A stretch of 64,000 nucleotides of DNA from Paractinoplanes atraurantiacus (GCF_900215205.1 NZ_OBDY01000012.1:186001-250000), one strand, 5' to 3'. Positions 46,644-56,261 are shown, numbered from the stretch's first letter. Made by a program: numbers and translations. Notes: generated from the letters alone by a model not told the origin.

Positions 46644-46673
46644 GGGATGCGGATCCGGTAGGACCCGCATCCC
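46644..46673 (-). terminator. Hairpin between nuoN and htpX
   Basis: GGGATGCGGATC and GACCCGCATCCC pair in 11 of 12 positions with a six-base loop. It lies after nuoN and just before the htpX ribosome binding site, so it is either the nuo terminator or part of the htpX leader. Confidence 0.55.
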
Positions 46674-46718
46674 ATGGAACATCGCCCACCAGAGAATTCA
46701 TCCGTCACGGACTGTGAG

Positions 46719-48179
46719 TTAGCTGAGCGCGTCGAAGAGCAACTGCGGGGCGAAGCCGAGGGCCACGGCCACCAGCGAGGCGGCGGCCAGGACGAAGCCG
46801 ACGGCGCGGGAGACCGGCAGGCGCGGGTGTGTGGCCGCCTCGAGCAGAGCCGGATCGACGACCGAAATGCCCGGCGCCTCGGGCTTCGTGTAGAGCAGTG
46901 CCGACACCCGTACGTAGTAGGCCAGACCGATCACCGCGTTGAGCGCCACCACCCCGGCCAGCCACCCGTGCCCGTTGTCGATCAGGGCGTCCACCACGGT
47001 GACCTTGGCGAACAGCCCGGCCAGGCCCGGCGGCAGACCGGCCAGGCCGGCGAAGGCCAGCACCAGCGCCGCCCCCAGCCACGGCGAGCGCCTTCCCGCC
47101 CCTCGGTAGGCGAGCAGCGATCCGCCGTCCGCGCCCGGCGGCCGCAACGCCACCACCACGCCGAAGGCGATCAGCTCCAGGACCACGAAGAAGACGGAGT
47201 ACGCGGCCGCGGCCGCCACCCCGGCGCCGCCCAGCGCCAGCGCGGCCAGGATGTAGCCGGCCTGGGCGATCGACGACCACGCCAGCAGGCGGACCATCCG
47301 GGTCTGCCGGAGGGCGACGAGGTTACCCACCGTCATCGTCAGCACGGCCAGGACGCCGGTGAGCGCGGCCGCGTCGACCCGGGCGACGATCGCCGCGAGG
47401 GCCAGCACACCGCCCAGTTTCGAGGCCGTCGACAGGTAGGCGGCGACCGGCAGCGGCGCGCCCTCGTACGTCGCCGGGGCCCAGGCGTGCAGGGGCACGG
47501 CCGCCACCTTGAAGGCCAGGCCGATGACCAGCAGCGCGACTCCGGCGTTGGCCACCGGAGCGAACGGGCCGACGCCGTCGACGAGGCGGTCGAGGTGCAG
47601 GGCGCCGGTGGCCGCGTAGTTGAGGGCCGCGCCGAGCAGGGCGATCGCCGTCGAGATGACGCTGATCAGGAAGAAGGTGACCGAGGCGGAGGCGGAGGCC
47701 GTGCTGACCTTCTCGCCGGGCACGAAGCGGCGCAGGCCGACGAGAAGGTAGAGCGGCAGGGTCAGCGTCTCCACGCCGACGATCAGGGTGATGAGGTCGC
47801 CGGCGTAGCCGACCACGACGCCGCCGGTCATCGAGCAGGCGAGCAGGAAGCAGAACTCCCCCGCCGGGGCGGTGCCGAGGCGTAGTGACGGCACGGAGAG
47901 TCCGAGCACGCCGACGGTCAGGCCGGCGAAGACGACGGCGGCCACCATGGCCAGCGGGCTCGGCACCCACGAGCACGAGGACGCGGCGCAGAACGTGCCC
48001 ACCCGGGAACCGCCGACGACGATCGCGCCGGCCGCGGTGGCGATGCCGCCGGAGGTCAGGGCGCCGAAGATCGCGGCTCGGGAGGCGAAGAGCAGGTCGG
48101 CCAGGAGTACGAGGACCGCGGTGCCCGCCGCGGCGTAGAGCGGCAGCAGCGAGACGTGGTCGACTGTCTGCGCCGTCAT
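46719..48179 (-). CDS. nuoN: NADH-quinone oxidoreductase subunit N
   Basis: The 486-residue antiporter-like subunit has about fourteen helices. Proton-channel landmarks are VETLTLPLYLLVGL (Glu), FKVAAVPLHAWAPATYEGAP (Lys and the discontinuous helix) and LLAWSSIAQAGYILAAL. ATG at 48179 overlaps the nuoM stop by 4 bp. It is the last gene of the reduced nuo cluster. Confidence 0.94.
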   Translation of the reverse strand: MTAQTVDHVSLLPLYAAAGTAVLVLLADLLFASRAAIFGALTSGGIATAAGAIVVGGSRVGTFCAASSCSWVPSPLAMVAAVVFAGLTVGVLGLSVPSLRLGTAPAGEFCFLLACSMTGGVVVGYAGDLITLIVGVETLTLPLYLLVGLRRFVPGEKVSTASASASVTFFLISVISTAIALLGAALNYAATGALHLDRLVDGVGPFAPVANAGVALLVIGLAFKVAAVPLHAWAPATYEGAPLPVAAYLSTASKLGGVLALAAIVARVDAAALTGVLAVLTMTVGNLVALRQTRMVRLLAWSSIAQAGYILAALALGGAGVAAAAAYSVFFVVLELIAFGVVVALRPPGADGGSLLAYRGAGRRSPWLGAALVLAFAGLAGLPPGLAGLFAKVTVVDALIDNGHGWLAGVVALNAVIGLAYYVRVSALLYTKPEAPGISVVDPALLEAATHPRLPVSRAVGFVLAAASLVAVALGFAPQLLFDALS

Positions 48180-49675
48180 GGCAGGGCCTCCGTCAGGGCT
48201 CGCACGGGTGCGCTGGTCGCGATCAGCACCAGGGCCGGCGCGAGGCCCACGGCCAAGGTCAGCGCGGCCAGCGGCGACCAGGCCAGCCATTCGACCGTCG
48301 TGACGCCCGGCAAGAGGTGGCCGTTGGCGCCCGGTGCGAGGGCGGTCGAAGCAACGGTGGCCGGGACACGAGCGGGACCGTGGGTCACTCGGCGGAGAAG
48401 GCGGAGGAAGTACGCCGCGGTGAGCGCCCCGCCGATCGCCGCGAGCACGGCCAGCGTCGTCCACAGCCCGCCGCCGCGCTGGACGGCGGCCACGACGGCG
48501 AAGGCCTCGCCCCAGAAGCCGGCCAGCCCCGGCAGCCCGAGGGAGGCGATCGCGGCGAAGCCGAGCACGCCGGCCAGCCGGGGCGCCGTCTCGCGCAGGC
48601 CGCCGAGCTCGGACAGCTCGCCGGTGTGCGCCCGGTCCTTGATCGCTCCGGCCAGGAAGAACAGCAGGCCGGTGATGAGGCCGTGCGCGACGTTGCCGAG
48701 CAGCGCCGCCTGCAGGCCGGTCTCGCTCAGGGTGGCGATGCCGAGCAGCACGAACCCCATGTGCCCGACGCTGGAGTAGGCGATCAGCCGCTTCAGCTCG
48801 GTCTGCCGCAGACAGATCAGCGATCCGGCCAGGATCGCGGCCACGGCCAGGATGCCCAGCACCGGCGCCGCCTTCTCGGCGCCGAGCGGGGCCACGCCGA
48901 CACCGACCCGGACCAGGCCGTAGGTGCCCATCTTGAGCAGCACCCCGGCCAGGATCACCGAGCCGACCGTCGGGGCCTGGGTGTGCGCGTCGGGCAGCCA
49001 GGTGTGCAGCGGCCACAGCGGCGCCTTCACCGCGAACGCGATGGCCAGCAGGGTGAACGCCGCGTACTGGGTGGTGCGGTCGAGCCCGGCGCCACCGGCG
49101 AGCTCGGCCAGGTCGCCGGTGCCGGCCGACACCGCGACGGTGACGACGCCGAGCAGCAGGAACACCGAGCCGAAGAGCGTGTAGAGCACGAACTTGCGGG
49201 CCGCCCGGCGCCGGTCCTCGCCGCCCCAGCCGGCGATCACGGCGTACATCGGAAGCAGCACGACCTCGAAGAACAGGAAGAACAAGATGAGGTCGAACGA
49301 CAGGAAGGTGCCGGCTATGCCGGCTTCGAGGACCAACAGCAGGGCGGTCAGGGCACGGCCGGAGCTTTTCTGGAGGTACGCCGTGCAGAGCACCGTGAGA
49401 AGGCCGGTCAACGCGACGAGCGGATAGGAGACGCCGTCCACGCCGAGGTGGAAGTCGAGGTTGAGCGCCGAGACCCAGGAGACGTCCACCTCGGTCCAGA
49501 GGCCGCCGTCGGCCGAGGACCGCGCGAACGGCAGCAGGATGATCGGCAGGAGCGTGACCGCGGCGAAGCCGGTACCGACGAGGCGGGCCGTGCGGTCTTT
49601 CAGCAGCGCGACGACGGCCGCGCCCAGGGCGGGCAGCGCGACGACGGCGACCAGCGCGACTTGGTAGATCGTCAT
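48176..49675 (-). CDS. nuoM: NADH-quinone oxidoreductase subunit M
   Basis: The 499-residue proton-pumping subunit. The conserved glutamate is in LFFEVVLLPMYAVIAGW, the conserved lysines are in FAVKAPLWPLHTWLPDAHTQ, and the IAYSSVGHMGFVLLG motif is present. It is coupled to nuoL upstream and nuoN downstream by 4-bp overlaps. Confidence 0.95.
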   Translation of the reverse strand: MTIYQVALVAVVALPALGAAVVALLKDRTARLVGTGFAAVTLLPIILLPFARSSADGGLWTEVDVSWVSALNLDFHLGVDGVSYPLVALTGLLTVLCTAYLQKSSGRALTALLLVLEAGIAGTFLSFDLILFFLFFEVVLLPMYAVIAGWGGEDRRRAARKFVLYTLFGSVFLLLGVVTVAVSAGTGDLAELAGGAGLDRTTQYAAFTLLAIAFAVKAPLWPLHTWLPDAHTQAPTVGSVILAGVLLKMGTYGLVRVGVGVAPLGAEKAAPVLGILAVAAILAGSLICLRQTELKRLIAYSSVGHMGFVLLGIATLSETGLQAALLGNVAHGLITGLLFFLAGAIKDRAHTGELSELGGLRETAPRLAGVLGFAAIASLGLPGLAGFWGEAFAVVAAVQRGGGLWTTLAVLAAIGGALTAAYFLRLLRRVTHGPARVPATVASTALAPGANGHLLPGVTTVEWLAWSPLAALTLAVGLAPALVLIATSAPVRALTEALP

Positions 49676-51567
49676 GTGGCGGCTCCGAACCAGACGGCCA
49701 CGGCCCCGAGCAGCAGGGCGCCGGCGAGGACGGCCACGGCGGCGGTCGGCAGCGGCACCCGGTGGGCCACGGCCAGCGCGTTCCCGACGCCGGTGGTTCC
49801 GGTGCCGGTGCCTTCGACGGCCGCGTCCACCACCTTTTCGTCGGTGGCGGTGACGACTTTGGCGATCGCACGCACCGGCCGTACCACCAATCGGTCTTGA
49901 ATGGTGTCGAGGTGGAAACCGGAGGCGAACAGATGCCGGGCCGGGCCCAGCGCCGCGGCCGGATCGGCGCCCGGCACCGCCTGCCAGAGCCACCACGCCG
50001 CGCCCGCACCGGCCGCCAGCAGCACCAACGGCAGCACGAGGGCGACGCTCAAGTGCGGATCTTCCATCTCGAGGGCGGTCCGGAAGCCCGGCGCGTACGC
50101 GACCAGGCCGAGCAGAGCGGCCGGGATCGTCAGGATCAGAATCGGCCAGCGCATGGCGCCCGGCGGGTCGTGCGGGACGGCCGGCGCGGTGTAGCGGGCG
50201 TCGTCGAAGCCGATCTCCCAGTCCGGGCCGTCGGGTCCGTGCTCGCGCGAGATGCCGAAGAACGCGCAGAGCAGGAGCCGGGTCGCGTACCAAGCGGTGA
50301 TCAGGACGGCGAACAGGGCGGCCAGCCAGACCACCCAGCCGACCCACACCGGCGCCGTCCCACCGCCCTCGGTGGCATGGGCGGCCGCGGTCAGCACGTT
50401 CTCCTTGGACCAGAAACCCGAGAGTGGGGGTACGCCGGCGAGCGCACCCAGGCCCACGACGAACGACCAGAAGGTCACGGGCATGTGCTCGCGCAGCCCG
50501 CCCATCCGGGAGAGGTAGTTGGTGCCGACAGCGTGGATCACCGCACCGGCCGCGAGGAAGAGCAGCGCCTTGAACGCGGCGTGGGTGAGCAGGTGGAACA
50601 GCGCGGCGGCGGGCGAGCCGACGGCGAGCGCGCCGGTCATGTAACCGATCTGGCTGACCGTCGACCAGGCGAGGACGCGCTTCATGTCGTCCTGGGCGGT
50701 CGCGCTGAGGGCGCCGAGCAGGATCGTGATCGCGGCCATGACACCGAGGGTGGCGAGCGCGGCCGGCGACTCGTCGTAGAGCGGGTAGAGCCGGAAGACG
50801 ACGTACACGCCGGCGGCGACCATGGTGGCCGCGTGGATCAGGGCCGAGATCGGCGTGGGGCCGGCCATCGCGTCGGGCAGCCAGGTGTGCAGCGGGAACT
50901 GGGCGCTCTTGCCGGCCACCCCGGCCAGGATCAGCAGCAGGGCGGCGGTGAGGGTGCCGCTGGAGTAGTCGTGGGTGCGCAGGTCGGCGATCCGCGAGGT
51001 GCCGGCGCCGGCGATCAGGACGGCGACACCGAGCAGGAAGCCGACGTCACCCACCCGGGTGACCAGGAACGCCTTCACGGCGGCGGCGGGCGCCTCGGGC
51101 AGGCGGCGGTCGTGGCCGATGAGCAGGTACGAGCAGGCGCCCATCACCTCCCAGCCGACCAGCACGCCGATCAGGTCGCCGGACGTGACGACCAGCAGCA
51201 TGGCGCCGGTGAAGAGGCTGACCTGGGCCGCGTACGGGGCATAGCGCGGGTCGTCGTGCAGATAGGCGACCGAGTAGATCTGCACGAAGAGGGCAACCGT
51301 GGCGACGGCGAGCGCGACATAGAGGGCGGCGACGCCGACGGTGAAGCCGATCGTGAGGTCGATGCCGCCGATGCTCACCCAATGTGTGCTGACGTCGATC
51401 GGCTTGTGCGCGAAGAGCAACAGGCTGAGCGTCACGAGGAGTGAGGCGGCGGCCCCGGCGATACCGAGCGTGGCGGCCGGGCGGCGCCGGTCGCCGTCGC
51501 CCGGGGGCAGCAGCAGACCGATCAGGCCCAGCAGCAGCGGCACGCCGGGGATCAGGGCGGCAGTCAC
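49672..51567 (-). CDS. nuoL: NADH-quinone oxidoreductase subunit L
   Basis: The 631-residue largest antiporter-like subunit. SVAYLHDDPRYAPYAAQVSL, VGWEVMGACSYLLIGHD, SAQFPLHTWLPDAMAGPTP and LIHAATMVAAGVY are all family hallmarks. The C-terminal third contains the extra helices that form the lateral arm. GTG start at 51567, 4-bp overlap with nuoK. Confidence 0.95.
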   Translation of the reverse strand: MTAALIPGVPLLLGLIGLLLPPGDGDRRRPAATLGIAGAAASLLVTLSLLLFAHKPIDVSTHWVSIGGIDLTIGFTVGVAALYVALAVATVALFVQIYSVAYLHDDPRYAPYAAQVSLFTGAMLLVVTSGDLIGVLVGWEVMGACSYLLIGHDRRLPEAPAAAVKAFLVTRVGDVGFLLGVAVLIAGAGTSRIADLRTHDYSSGTLTAALLLILAGVAGKSAQFPLHTWLPDAMAGPTPISALIHAATMVAAGVYVVFRLYPLYDESPAALATLGVMAAITILLGALSATAQDDMKRVLAWSTVSQIGYMTGALAVGSPAAALFHLLTHAAFKALLFLAAGAVIHAVGTNYLSRMGGLREHMPVTFWSFVVGLGALAGVPPLSGFWSKENVLTAAAHATEGGGTAPVWVGWVVWLAALFAVLITAWYATRLLLCAFFGISREHGPDGPDWEIGFDDARYTAPAVPHDPPGAMRWPILILTIPAALLGLVAYAPGFRTALEMEDPHLSVALVLPLVLLAAGAGAAWWLWQAVPGADPAAALGPARHLFASGFHLDTIQDRLVVRPVRAIAKVVTATDEKVVDAAVEGTGTGTTGVGNALAVAHRVPLPTAAVAVLAGALLLGAVAVWFGAAT

Positions 51568-51944
51568 CCGGTCACCTGCTCTTCGTCCTCGTTCTCGTGC
51601 TCATGCAGCGCGACGTCGTCGAGCACGACGGCGCGGCGCAGGCGGTAGTACTGCAACACGATGGCCAGGCCGACGCCGACCTCGGCCGCCGCGATGACGA
51701 TGATGAAGAGCGCGAAGATGGCGCCGGCCTTGGGCTCGGCGGCGGGATAGGCCCAGGCCTCCGGTTGTACGCCGGTGAGCGTCGACTTGATCGACGCGTC
51801 GGCCGCGACCAGGATCAGATTGACGGCGTTCAGCATGAGCTCGACGGCCATCAGGACGAGGATCGCGTTGCGCCGGCGCAGGACGCCGTAGACCCCGAGC
51901 GCGAAGAGCAGAGCGGCGATGACGTACGGGATGACGGCGTGCAT
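51564..51944 (-). CDS. nuoK: NADH-quinone oxidoreductase subunit K
   Basis: A 126-residue, three-helix protein with the conserved membrane glutamates in VLMAVELMLNAVNLILV and IVIAAAEVGVGLAIV. The C-terminal 20-25 residues are unusually acidic and histidine-containing (VALHEHENEDEEQ). It shares one base with the nuoJ stop (TGATG), so it is translationally coupled. Confidence 0.94.
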   Translation of the reverse strand: MHAVIPYVIAALLFALGVYGVLRRRNAILVLMAVELMLNAVNLILVAADASIKSTLTGVQPEAWAYPAAEPKAGAIFALFIIVIAAAEVGVGLAIVLQYYRLRRAVVLDDVALHEHENEDEEQVTG

Positions 51945-52963
51945 CAGGCGTCGTCCCCCTTCGGAAGCTCCCGCTCTTTCGGAAGCTCGCGCGGCGCGGC
52001 GTCGTCGCTCTTCGGAAGCTCACGTGGCGGGGGCGGCGGCAGGGCCGGCTGTTCCTCGTCGGGGATGGGCTCGCCGACGGTGTTCTCCACCTTGCGCGGG
52101 CCGGTGTCGGGCGGGGGTGGATCCTCACCGCCGAGGGTCGGGCCGGCCTCGCGGGCGCGGAAGACGACGTCGTGGGCCTGCTGCCGGAGCAGCTCGTCGC
52201 GGGTCATCTCCGAGGGGTCGCGGCGCTCCCCCGGCCGGGTCTCGACGGCGGTGGCGGTGCCGGTCTCCGCGGCCACGTTTTGCGCGGCGCCGTTCTCCGC
52301 GGCGGCGGCCTGGTTGGCCGCGGCGACCTCGGCCGCGTGCTGGGCGCGGACCCGGGCCTGGGCGGCGGCCTGGCGGGCGGCGATCCGCTCCAGGCGGGCG
52401 ACCACCTCGGGCGACTCGTCGATCGGGCTCGGCGGCGGGGCCACATCGGCGGTGCCGGCGCCGGGGCGGGCGCCGATGTCGGGGCGGGAGAGGACGATCG
52501 CGCCGACCAGGGCGGCCAGCAGCAGGATCGAGAGGACCTCGAAGGGCAGCACCCAGGCGCCGAAGATCTGCTCGCCGACGCGGCGGCCGGTGCCGGGCGG
52601 GGGCAGCTCGTAACGGGTCCAGCGGAAGGCGTCCATGAGCAGCACGGACAGCCCCAGGCCGACACCGGCGCCGATCAGGGCGGCCGGGCCAGCCGGACGG
52701 TCGAGGTCGGGCGAGGGCCCGATCGGGGCGCGGGTGAGCATGACGGCGAACAGGAGGAGCACGACGACAGCGCCGACATAGACCAGGACCTGCACCCAGG
52801 CGACCAGCTCGGCGCCGAGCACCAGGTACAGGCCGGCGATCGCACCCAGGCTGACGACCAGGTAGAGCCCGGCGCGGACGAGATGGGTGCTGGTGACGAC
52901 GAGGGCGCCCGAACCGACCGCGATCACGCCGAGAGCCAGCATCAGCGCGTCGGCGACGGTCAC
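51944..52963 (-). CDS. nuoJ: NADH-quinone oxidoreductase subunit J with a long C-terminal extension
   Basis: The first 165 or so residues are normal NuoJ: five helices, SLGAIAGLYLVLGAELVAWV and QVLVYVGAVVVLLLFAVML. The remaining ~170 residues are an extension: an Ala-rich coiled stretch (RQAAAQARVRAQHAAEVAAA) followed by a proline/charged tail with repeated RELPK units (PRELPKSDDAAPRELPKERE). Family members are usually 165-280 residues; this one is 339. GTG start overlaps the nuoI stop (GTGA). Confidence 0.92.
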   Translation of the reverse strand: MTVADALMLALGVIAVGSGALVVTSTHLVRAGLYLVVSLGAIAGLYLVLGAELVAWVQVLVYVGAVVVLLLFAVMLTRAPIGPSPDLDRPAGPAALIGAGVGLGLSVLLMDAFRWTRYELPPPGTGRRVGEQIFGAWVLPFEVLSILLLAALVGAIVLSRPDIGARPGAGTADVAPPPSPIDESPEVVARLERIAARQAAAQARVRAQHAAEVAAANQAAAAENGAAQNVAAETGTATAVETRPGERRDPSEMTRDELLRQQAHDVVFRAREAGPTLGGEDPPPPDTGPRKVENTVGEPIPDEEQPALPPPPPRELPKSDDAAPRELPKERELPKGDDA

Positions 52964-53595
52964 TTCTCCGGCTCCTGCTCGGCGGGGCGCTGCTCGGCGG
53001 GGCGTTGTGCGGTTGGGCTCCCAGTCCGGCGTACGGAAGGCCTCGCGGTCTTGGCGGCAGTGGCCGCACCCGGACCGGCGGCCTTGCGTTCCGCCGTAGC
53101 CTCCTCTTTCGAAGGCTCCCCGAGCACGTCGTGGGCCGGCGGCGGAGGCACGGTGCGCATCCACTCACCCAGCCGGTCCTTGTCGTGCAGCAGATCGAGG
53201 ACGTCGACCTCGGAGTATTCGAACTCGGGCGTCCAATGCAGCGCGTCGAACGGGCAGACCTCGATGCAGATGCCGCAGTACATGCACAGCGAGAAGTCGA
53301 TGTCGAACCGGTCGAGCACATTGCGCTGACGAGCCCGCGCGGCGCCCGGGACGACGACCTCTTCCTTGTGCGAGTCGATGTAGATGCACCAGTCCGGGCA
53401 CTCCCGGGCACAGAGCATGCAGACGGTGCAGTTCTCCTCGAGCAGCGCGATCACACCACGGCTGCGAGGCGGCAGATCAGGCTCGACATCCGGGTACTGC
53501 TGAGTGGTGGACCGCTGGGTCATCGTCTTGAGCGTGACCGCGAGCCCTTGGACCAGACCCTTGCCGGGCGTGCCACGCTCCCCGTCGTCACTCAC
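52960..53595 (-). CDS. nuoI: NADH-quinone oxidoreductase subunit I
   Basis: The 211-residue ferredoxin-like subunit has two 4Fe-4S motifs: CTVCMLCARECP (Cys56, 59, 62, 66) and CMYCGICIEVCPF (Cys104, 107, 110, 114). An Ala/Pro/Glu-rich tail of about 50 residues follows. GTG at 53595 is chosen because AGGA lies upstream and the region before it is not NuoI-like. It is separated from nuoH by two plus-strand Uma2 genes. Confidence 0.93.
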   Translation of the reverse strand: MSDDGERGTPGKGLVQGLAVTLKTMTQRSTTQQYPDVEPDLPPRSRGVIALLEENCTVCMLCARECPDWCIYIDSHKEEVVVPGAARARQRNVLDRFDIDFSLCMYCGICIEVCPFDALHWTPEFEYSEVDVLDLLHDKDRLGEWMRTVPPPPAHDVLGEPSKEEATAERKAAGPGAATAAKTARPSVRRTGSPTAQRPAEQRPAEQEPEK

Positions 53596-53692
53596 AAAGA
53601 GACATCCTGCCCCGTCCGGCCGAGTGACGCGAGCACACCCCCACCAGATCTTCCGGTACGGTGAACGCGGCAGGAATACCGGGAGGCGATTC

Positions 53693-54267
53693 ATGAGCGC
53701 TATGACCAGCGACATGCCTCCGAAGGACGACTGGACTTCCAGCGATCTCGAGAAGTTCCCCGAGGATGGCGTGCGCCGCGAACTATTCGACGGAGTACTG
53801 CACGTGACCCTTCACCATCCAGCGTCCACCAGTCCTTGGCCGCCTTCCTGACCGTCGCGTTGGCCGGAAGTTGCCCCGACCACCTGTTTGTCAGCCAGTC
53901 CAATGAAGTCGAGCTGACCTCGGACCGGGTCTACATCCCCGACATCCTGGTGGTCAGATTCGAAGCGGCGAAATCCGGGCGTGGGAAGTTTCCCGCCTCC
54001 GACGTCGTGCTCGCCGCCGAGATCGTGTCTCCCAGCACGAAGGGCACCGACCGGGTGACCAAGCCAACCGGTTACGCGCACGCCGGAATCCCTCACTTCT
54101 GGTTGATCGAAACCTTGAACGGCCTCGAGATCACCACCTTCGAGCTGAACTCGGAAACCCGGAGCTACGAGGAAACCGGATTCTTCTCAGGGGATGACTC
54201 CATCCGCGTCGAGCAGCCCTGGTCGATCGAGATCGCACTGGCCTCCGTTCGCCCGCGCAACCTCTAG
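53693..54267 (+). pseudogene. Uma2-family (DUF820) nuclease-like gene with a frameshift
   Basis: ATG at 53693 (GGGAGG upstream) reads PKDDWTSSDLEKFPEDGVRR, then ELFDGVLHVT. At about 53806-53812 one base seems lost: GTGACCCTTCACC would need GTGACCCCTTCACC to continue as VTPSPSSVHQSLAAFLTVAL. The second frame gives the rest of the fold, VYIPDILVVRFEA, VVLAAEIVSPSTKGTDRVTK and YAHAGIPHFWLIET. The D-xn-ExK-type nuclease residues are present in the second part. It stands alone inside the nuo cluster on the opposite strand. Confidence 0.75.
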
Positions 54268-54278
54268 CGAGCACCGCG

Positions 54279-54695
54279 GTGAGCAGCCTTCCTCCCGAGG
54301 ACGGTTGGACCACAGACGATCTCAACGCTTTTCCGGACGTTGGTGTGCGGCGCGAGTTGCTAGATGGCGTGCTTCTCGTGCCGCCCTGCCGCACCGACAT
54401 CCATCAGATCATCGCTATGCGCCTCATGGTGGCTCTGGAGGGCTCCTGCCCGATCGCCTTCCAGGTCACGCAAGGTATGGAGGTGCGGATGGGCCGGCAG
54501 GCCCTCTACGCCGCCGCCGGGATCCCCCACTACTGGGTGATCGATACGGACAACGGTCTCGTCGTCCACGTGCACAAACTCGATCCGCAGGCTCGCACCT
54601 CTCTCCCGGCCACGTTGTTCGACGACGAGATCCAGACGGCCGAGCCGTGGCCGATCAAGCTGCCGGTCAAGCGGCTTACGCCCCGCTATCTCTGA
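54279..54695 (+). pseudogene. Uma2-family gene lacking its catalytic core
   Basis: A 138-codon frame (GTG start): LPPEDGWTTDDLNAFPDVGV, then RRELLDGVLLVPP, HQIIAMRLMVALEG and the end AAAGIPHYWVIDTDNGLVV. Compared with its tandem neighbour, about 50 residues are deleted between MEVRMGRQ and ALYAAAGIP, removing the D and ExK catalytic positions. The deletion is in frame, so a protein can still be made, but it cannot be a nuclease of this family. Confidence 0.7.
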
Positions 54696-54696
54696 G

Positions 54697-55656
54697 TCAG
54701 GTGAGGACCTTGACTGTGGCGGTCAGGACCAGCTGGGCGAGTGAGACGGGGACCAGAATCAGCCAGCAGAGGCGCTGCAGCTGGTCCTCGCGCAGGCGGG
54801 GGTAGCTGACGCGCAGCCAGATGATGACGAACGAGACGGCGAAGATCTTTACCAGGGTCCAGAGCCAGCCGAGCTGGTCTTCGAAGGGGCCGTGCCAGCC
54901 GCCCAGGAACAGGACGGTCGTCAAGGCGGCGATCACGACGATGCCTACGTACTCCGCAAGCAGGAAGAACGCGAAGCGCAGGCCGGTGTACTCGGTCATG
55001 TAGCCGAAGACCAGCTCCGAGTCGGCGATCGGCATGTCGAACGGTGGGCGGCGGATCTCGGCCAGGCCGGCGATGAAGAAGACGATCGCGGCCGGCGCCT
55101 GCCACAGCAGCCACCAGGGGCGCCACGCCTCGACGATGCCGGGCAGGCTGAGCGTGCCGGCGGCCATGGCGACGCTCGCCGCCGCCAGCACCAGCGGAAG
55201 CTCGTAGCCGAGCAGCTGGGCGGCGCCGCGCAGGCCGCCGAGCAGGCTGTACTTGTTGGCCGAGGCCCACGCCGACATCAGCACGGCGACCACGCCCACG
55301 CCCAGCACGGCCAGGACGAAGAACAAACCCACGTCCAGGGCCTGGGCGACGAGGCCGCCGGGTCCGAGCGGGATGACGAGCAGGACCAGGAGGTACGGGA
55401 ACAGAGCGACCAGAGGCGCAAGGCGGAAGACCCGCCGGTCCGCGTCGCGAGGGGTGATGTCCTCCTTCTGGACGAACTTCACCCCGTCGGCGACCAGCTG
55501 CGCCCAGCCGTGATAGCCGCCCGCATACATCGGGCCGAGCCGGCCCTGCATGTGGGCCATCACCTTGTGCTCGGTCTGGCCGACGACCAGCGGCAGCACC
55601 AGGAAGCCGGCCACGACGGCCAGCACCCTGATCGTGAGATCGAGCCAGAGTGGCAT
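54697..55656 (-). CDS. nuoH: NADH-quinone oxidoreductase subunit H
   Basis: The 319-residue membrane subunit lines the quinone chamber. HKVMAHMQGRLGPMYAGGYH, GWAQLVADGVKFVQKED, SANKYSLLGGLRGAAQLLGY and EIRRPPFDMPIADSELVFGY are conserved quinone-site loops. ATG at 55656 shares one base with the nuoC stop (TGATG), so nuoC and nuoH are directly coupled with no nuoD between them. Confidence 0.94.
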   Translation of the reverse strand: MPLWLDLTIRVLAVVAGFLVLPLVVGQTEHKVMAHMQGRLGPMYAGGYHGWAQLVADGVKFVQKEDITPRDADRRVFRLAPLVALFPYLLVLLVIPLGPGGLVAQALDVGLFFVLAVLGVGVVAVLMSAWASANKYSLLGGLRGAAQLLGYELPLVLAAASVAMAAGTLSLPGIVEAWRPWWLLWQAPAAIVFFIAGLAEIRRPPFDMPIADSELVFGYMTEYTGLRFAFFLLAEYVGIVVIAALTTVLFLGGWHGPFEDQLGWLWTLVKIFAVSFVIIWLRVSYPRLREDQLQRLCWLILVPVSLAQLVLTATVKVLT

Positions 55657-56261
55657 CAGGCTTGGGGTCCCCACTCGTTGGGGGCGGGCACGCCCGGCGG
55701 CCGCATGGGTGCGCGTTTCGCCGTACCCGCCTCGGACTCGCCCGGCTCCTTGGCGCCCGGCCAGGCCTTGGCGACCCGGGAGGCCAGCACGAACTCCTTG
55801 CGCAGCGGGTGGCCCTCGAAGCCGGGCGGCAGCAGCAGCGGCCGCATGTCGGGGTGGCGGGCGAACGTGATGCCGAACATCTCGTGCGTCTCCCGCTCGT
55901 GCCAGTCGGCCCCGGCGAACAACTCGGTCACCGACTCGATGACCGGCTCGTCGCGGGGCACGAGGGTGCGCAGCAGCAGCGCGTGCCGGCGGCGGGTCGA
56001 ATAGAGGTGGGCGACGACGCGGAACCCGTCGGCGCCCTCGTCGACGGCGGACAGCCAGTCGAAGAAGTCGCAGCCGAGGGCGCCGTTGTGCTTGGCCGTG
56101 CCGACCGTCTCCCACCACCGGGCGACGGGCACGTCGAGGACGGCCCGCTCGTGGCCGGGGCCGCCGCCGGAGAGGCCGGCGACGATCTCGCCCGGAGGCG
56201 CGTCCGGGGAGTCGTCCGTCAGGAGCGCGACCAGGCGCTCGCCGACCTCTTCAGGCGTCAT
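55656..56261 (-). CDS. nuoC: NADH-quinone oxidoreductase subunit C
   Basis: A 201-residue protein. CDFFDWLSAVDEGADGFRVV and VTELFAGADWHERETHEMFG, then FARHPDMRPLLLPPGFEGHP are the 30-kDa subunit signature. No NuoD part is fused to it. It is separated from nuoB by the DUF2252 gene and followed immediately by nuoH. Confidence 0.93.
   Translation of the reverse strand: MTPEEVGERLVALLTDDSPDAPPGEIVAGLSGGGPGHERAVLDVPVARWWETVGTAKHNGALGCDFFDWLSAVDEGADGFRVVAHLYSTRRRHALLLRTLVPRDEPVIESVTELFAGADWHERETHEMFGITFARHPDMRPLLLPPGFEGHPLRKEFVLASRVAKAWPGAKEPGESEAGTAKRAPMRPPGVPAPNEWGPQA

Noticed and set aside
46719..50009. A nearly 1100-residue fusion including NuoN
   Set aside because: The frame stays open upstream of nuoN by GC bias, but the upstream part is antisense-like or out of frame relative to nuoM and nuoL; NuoN starts at 48179.
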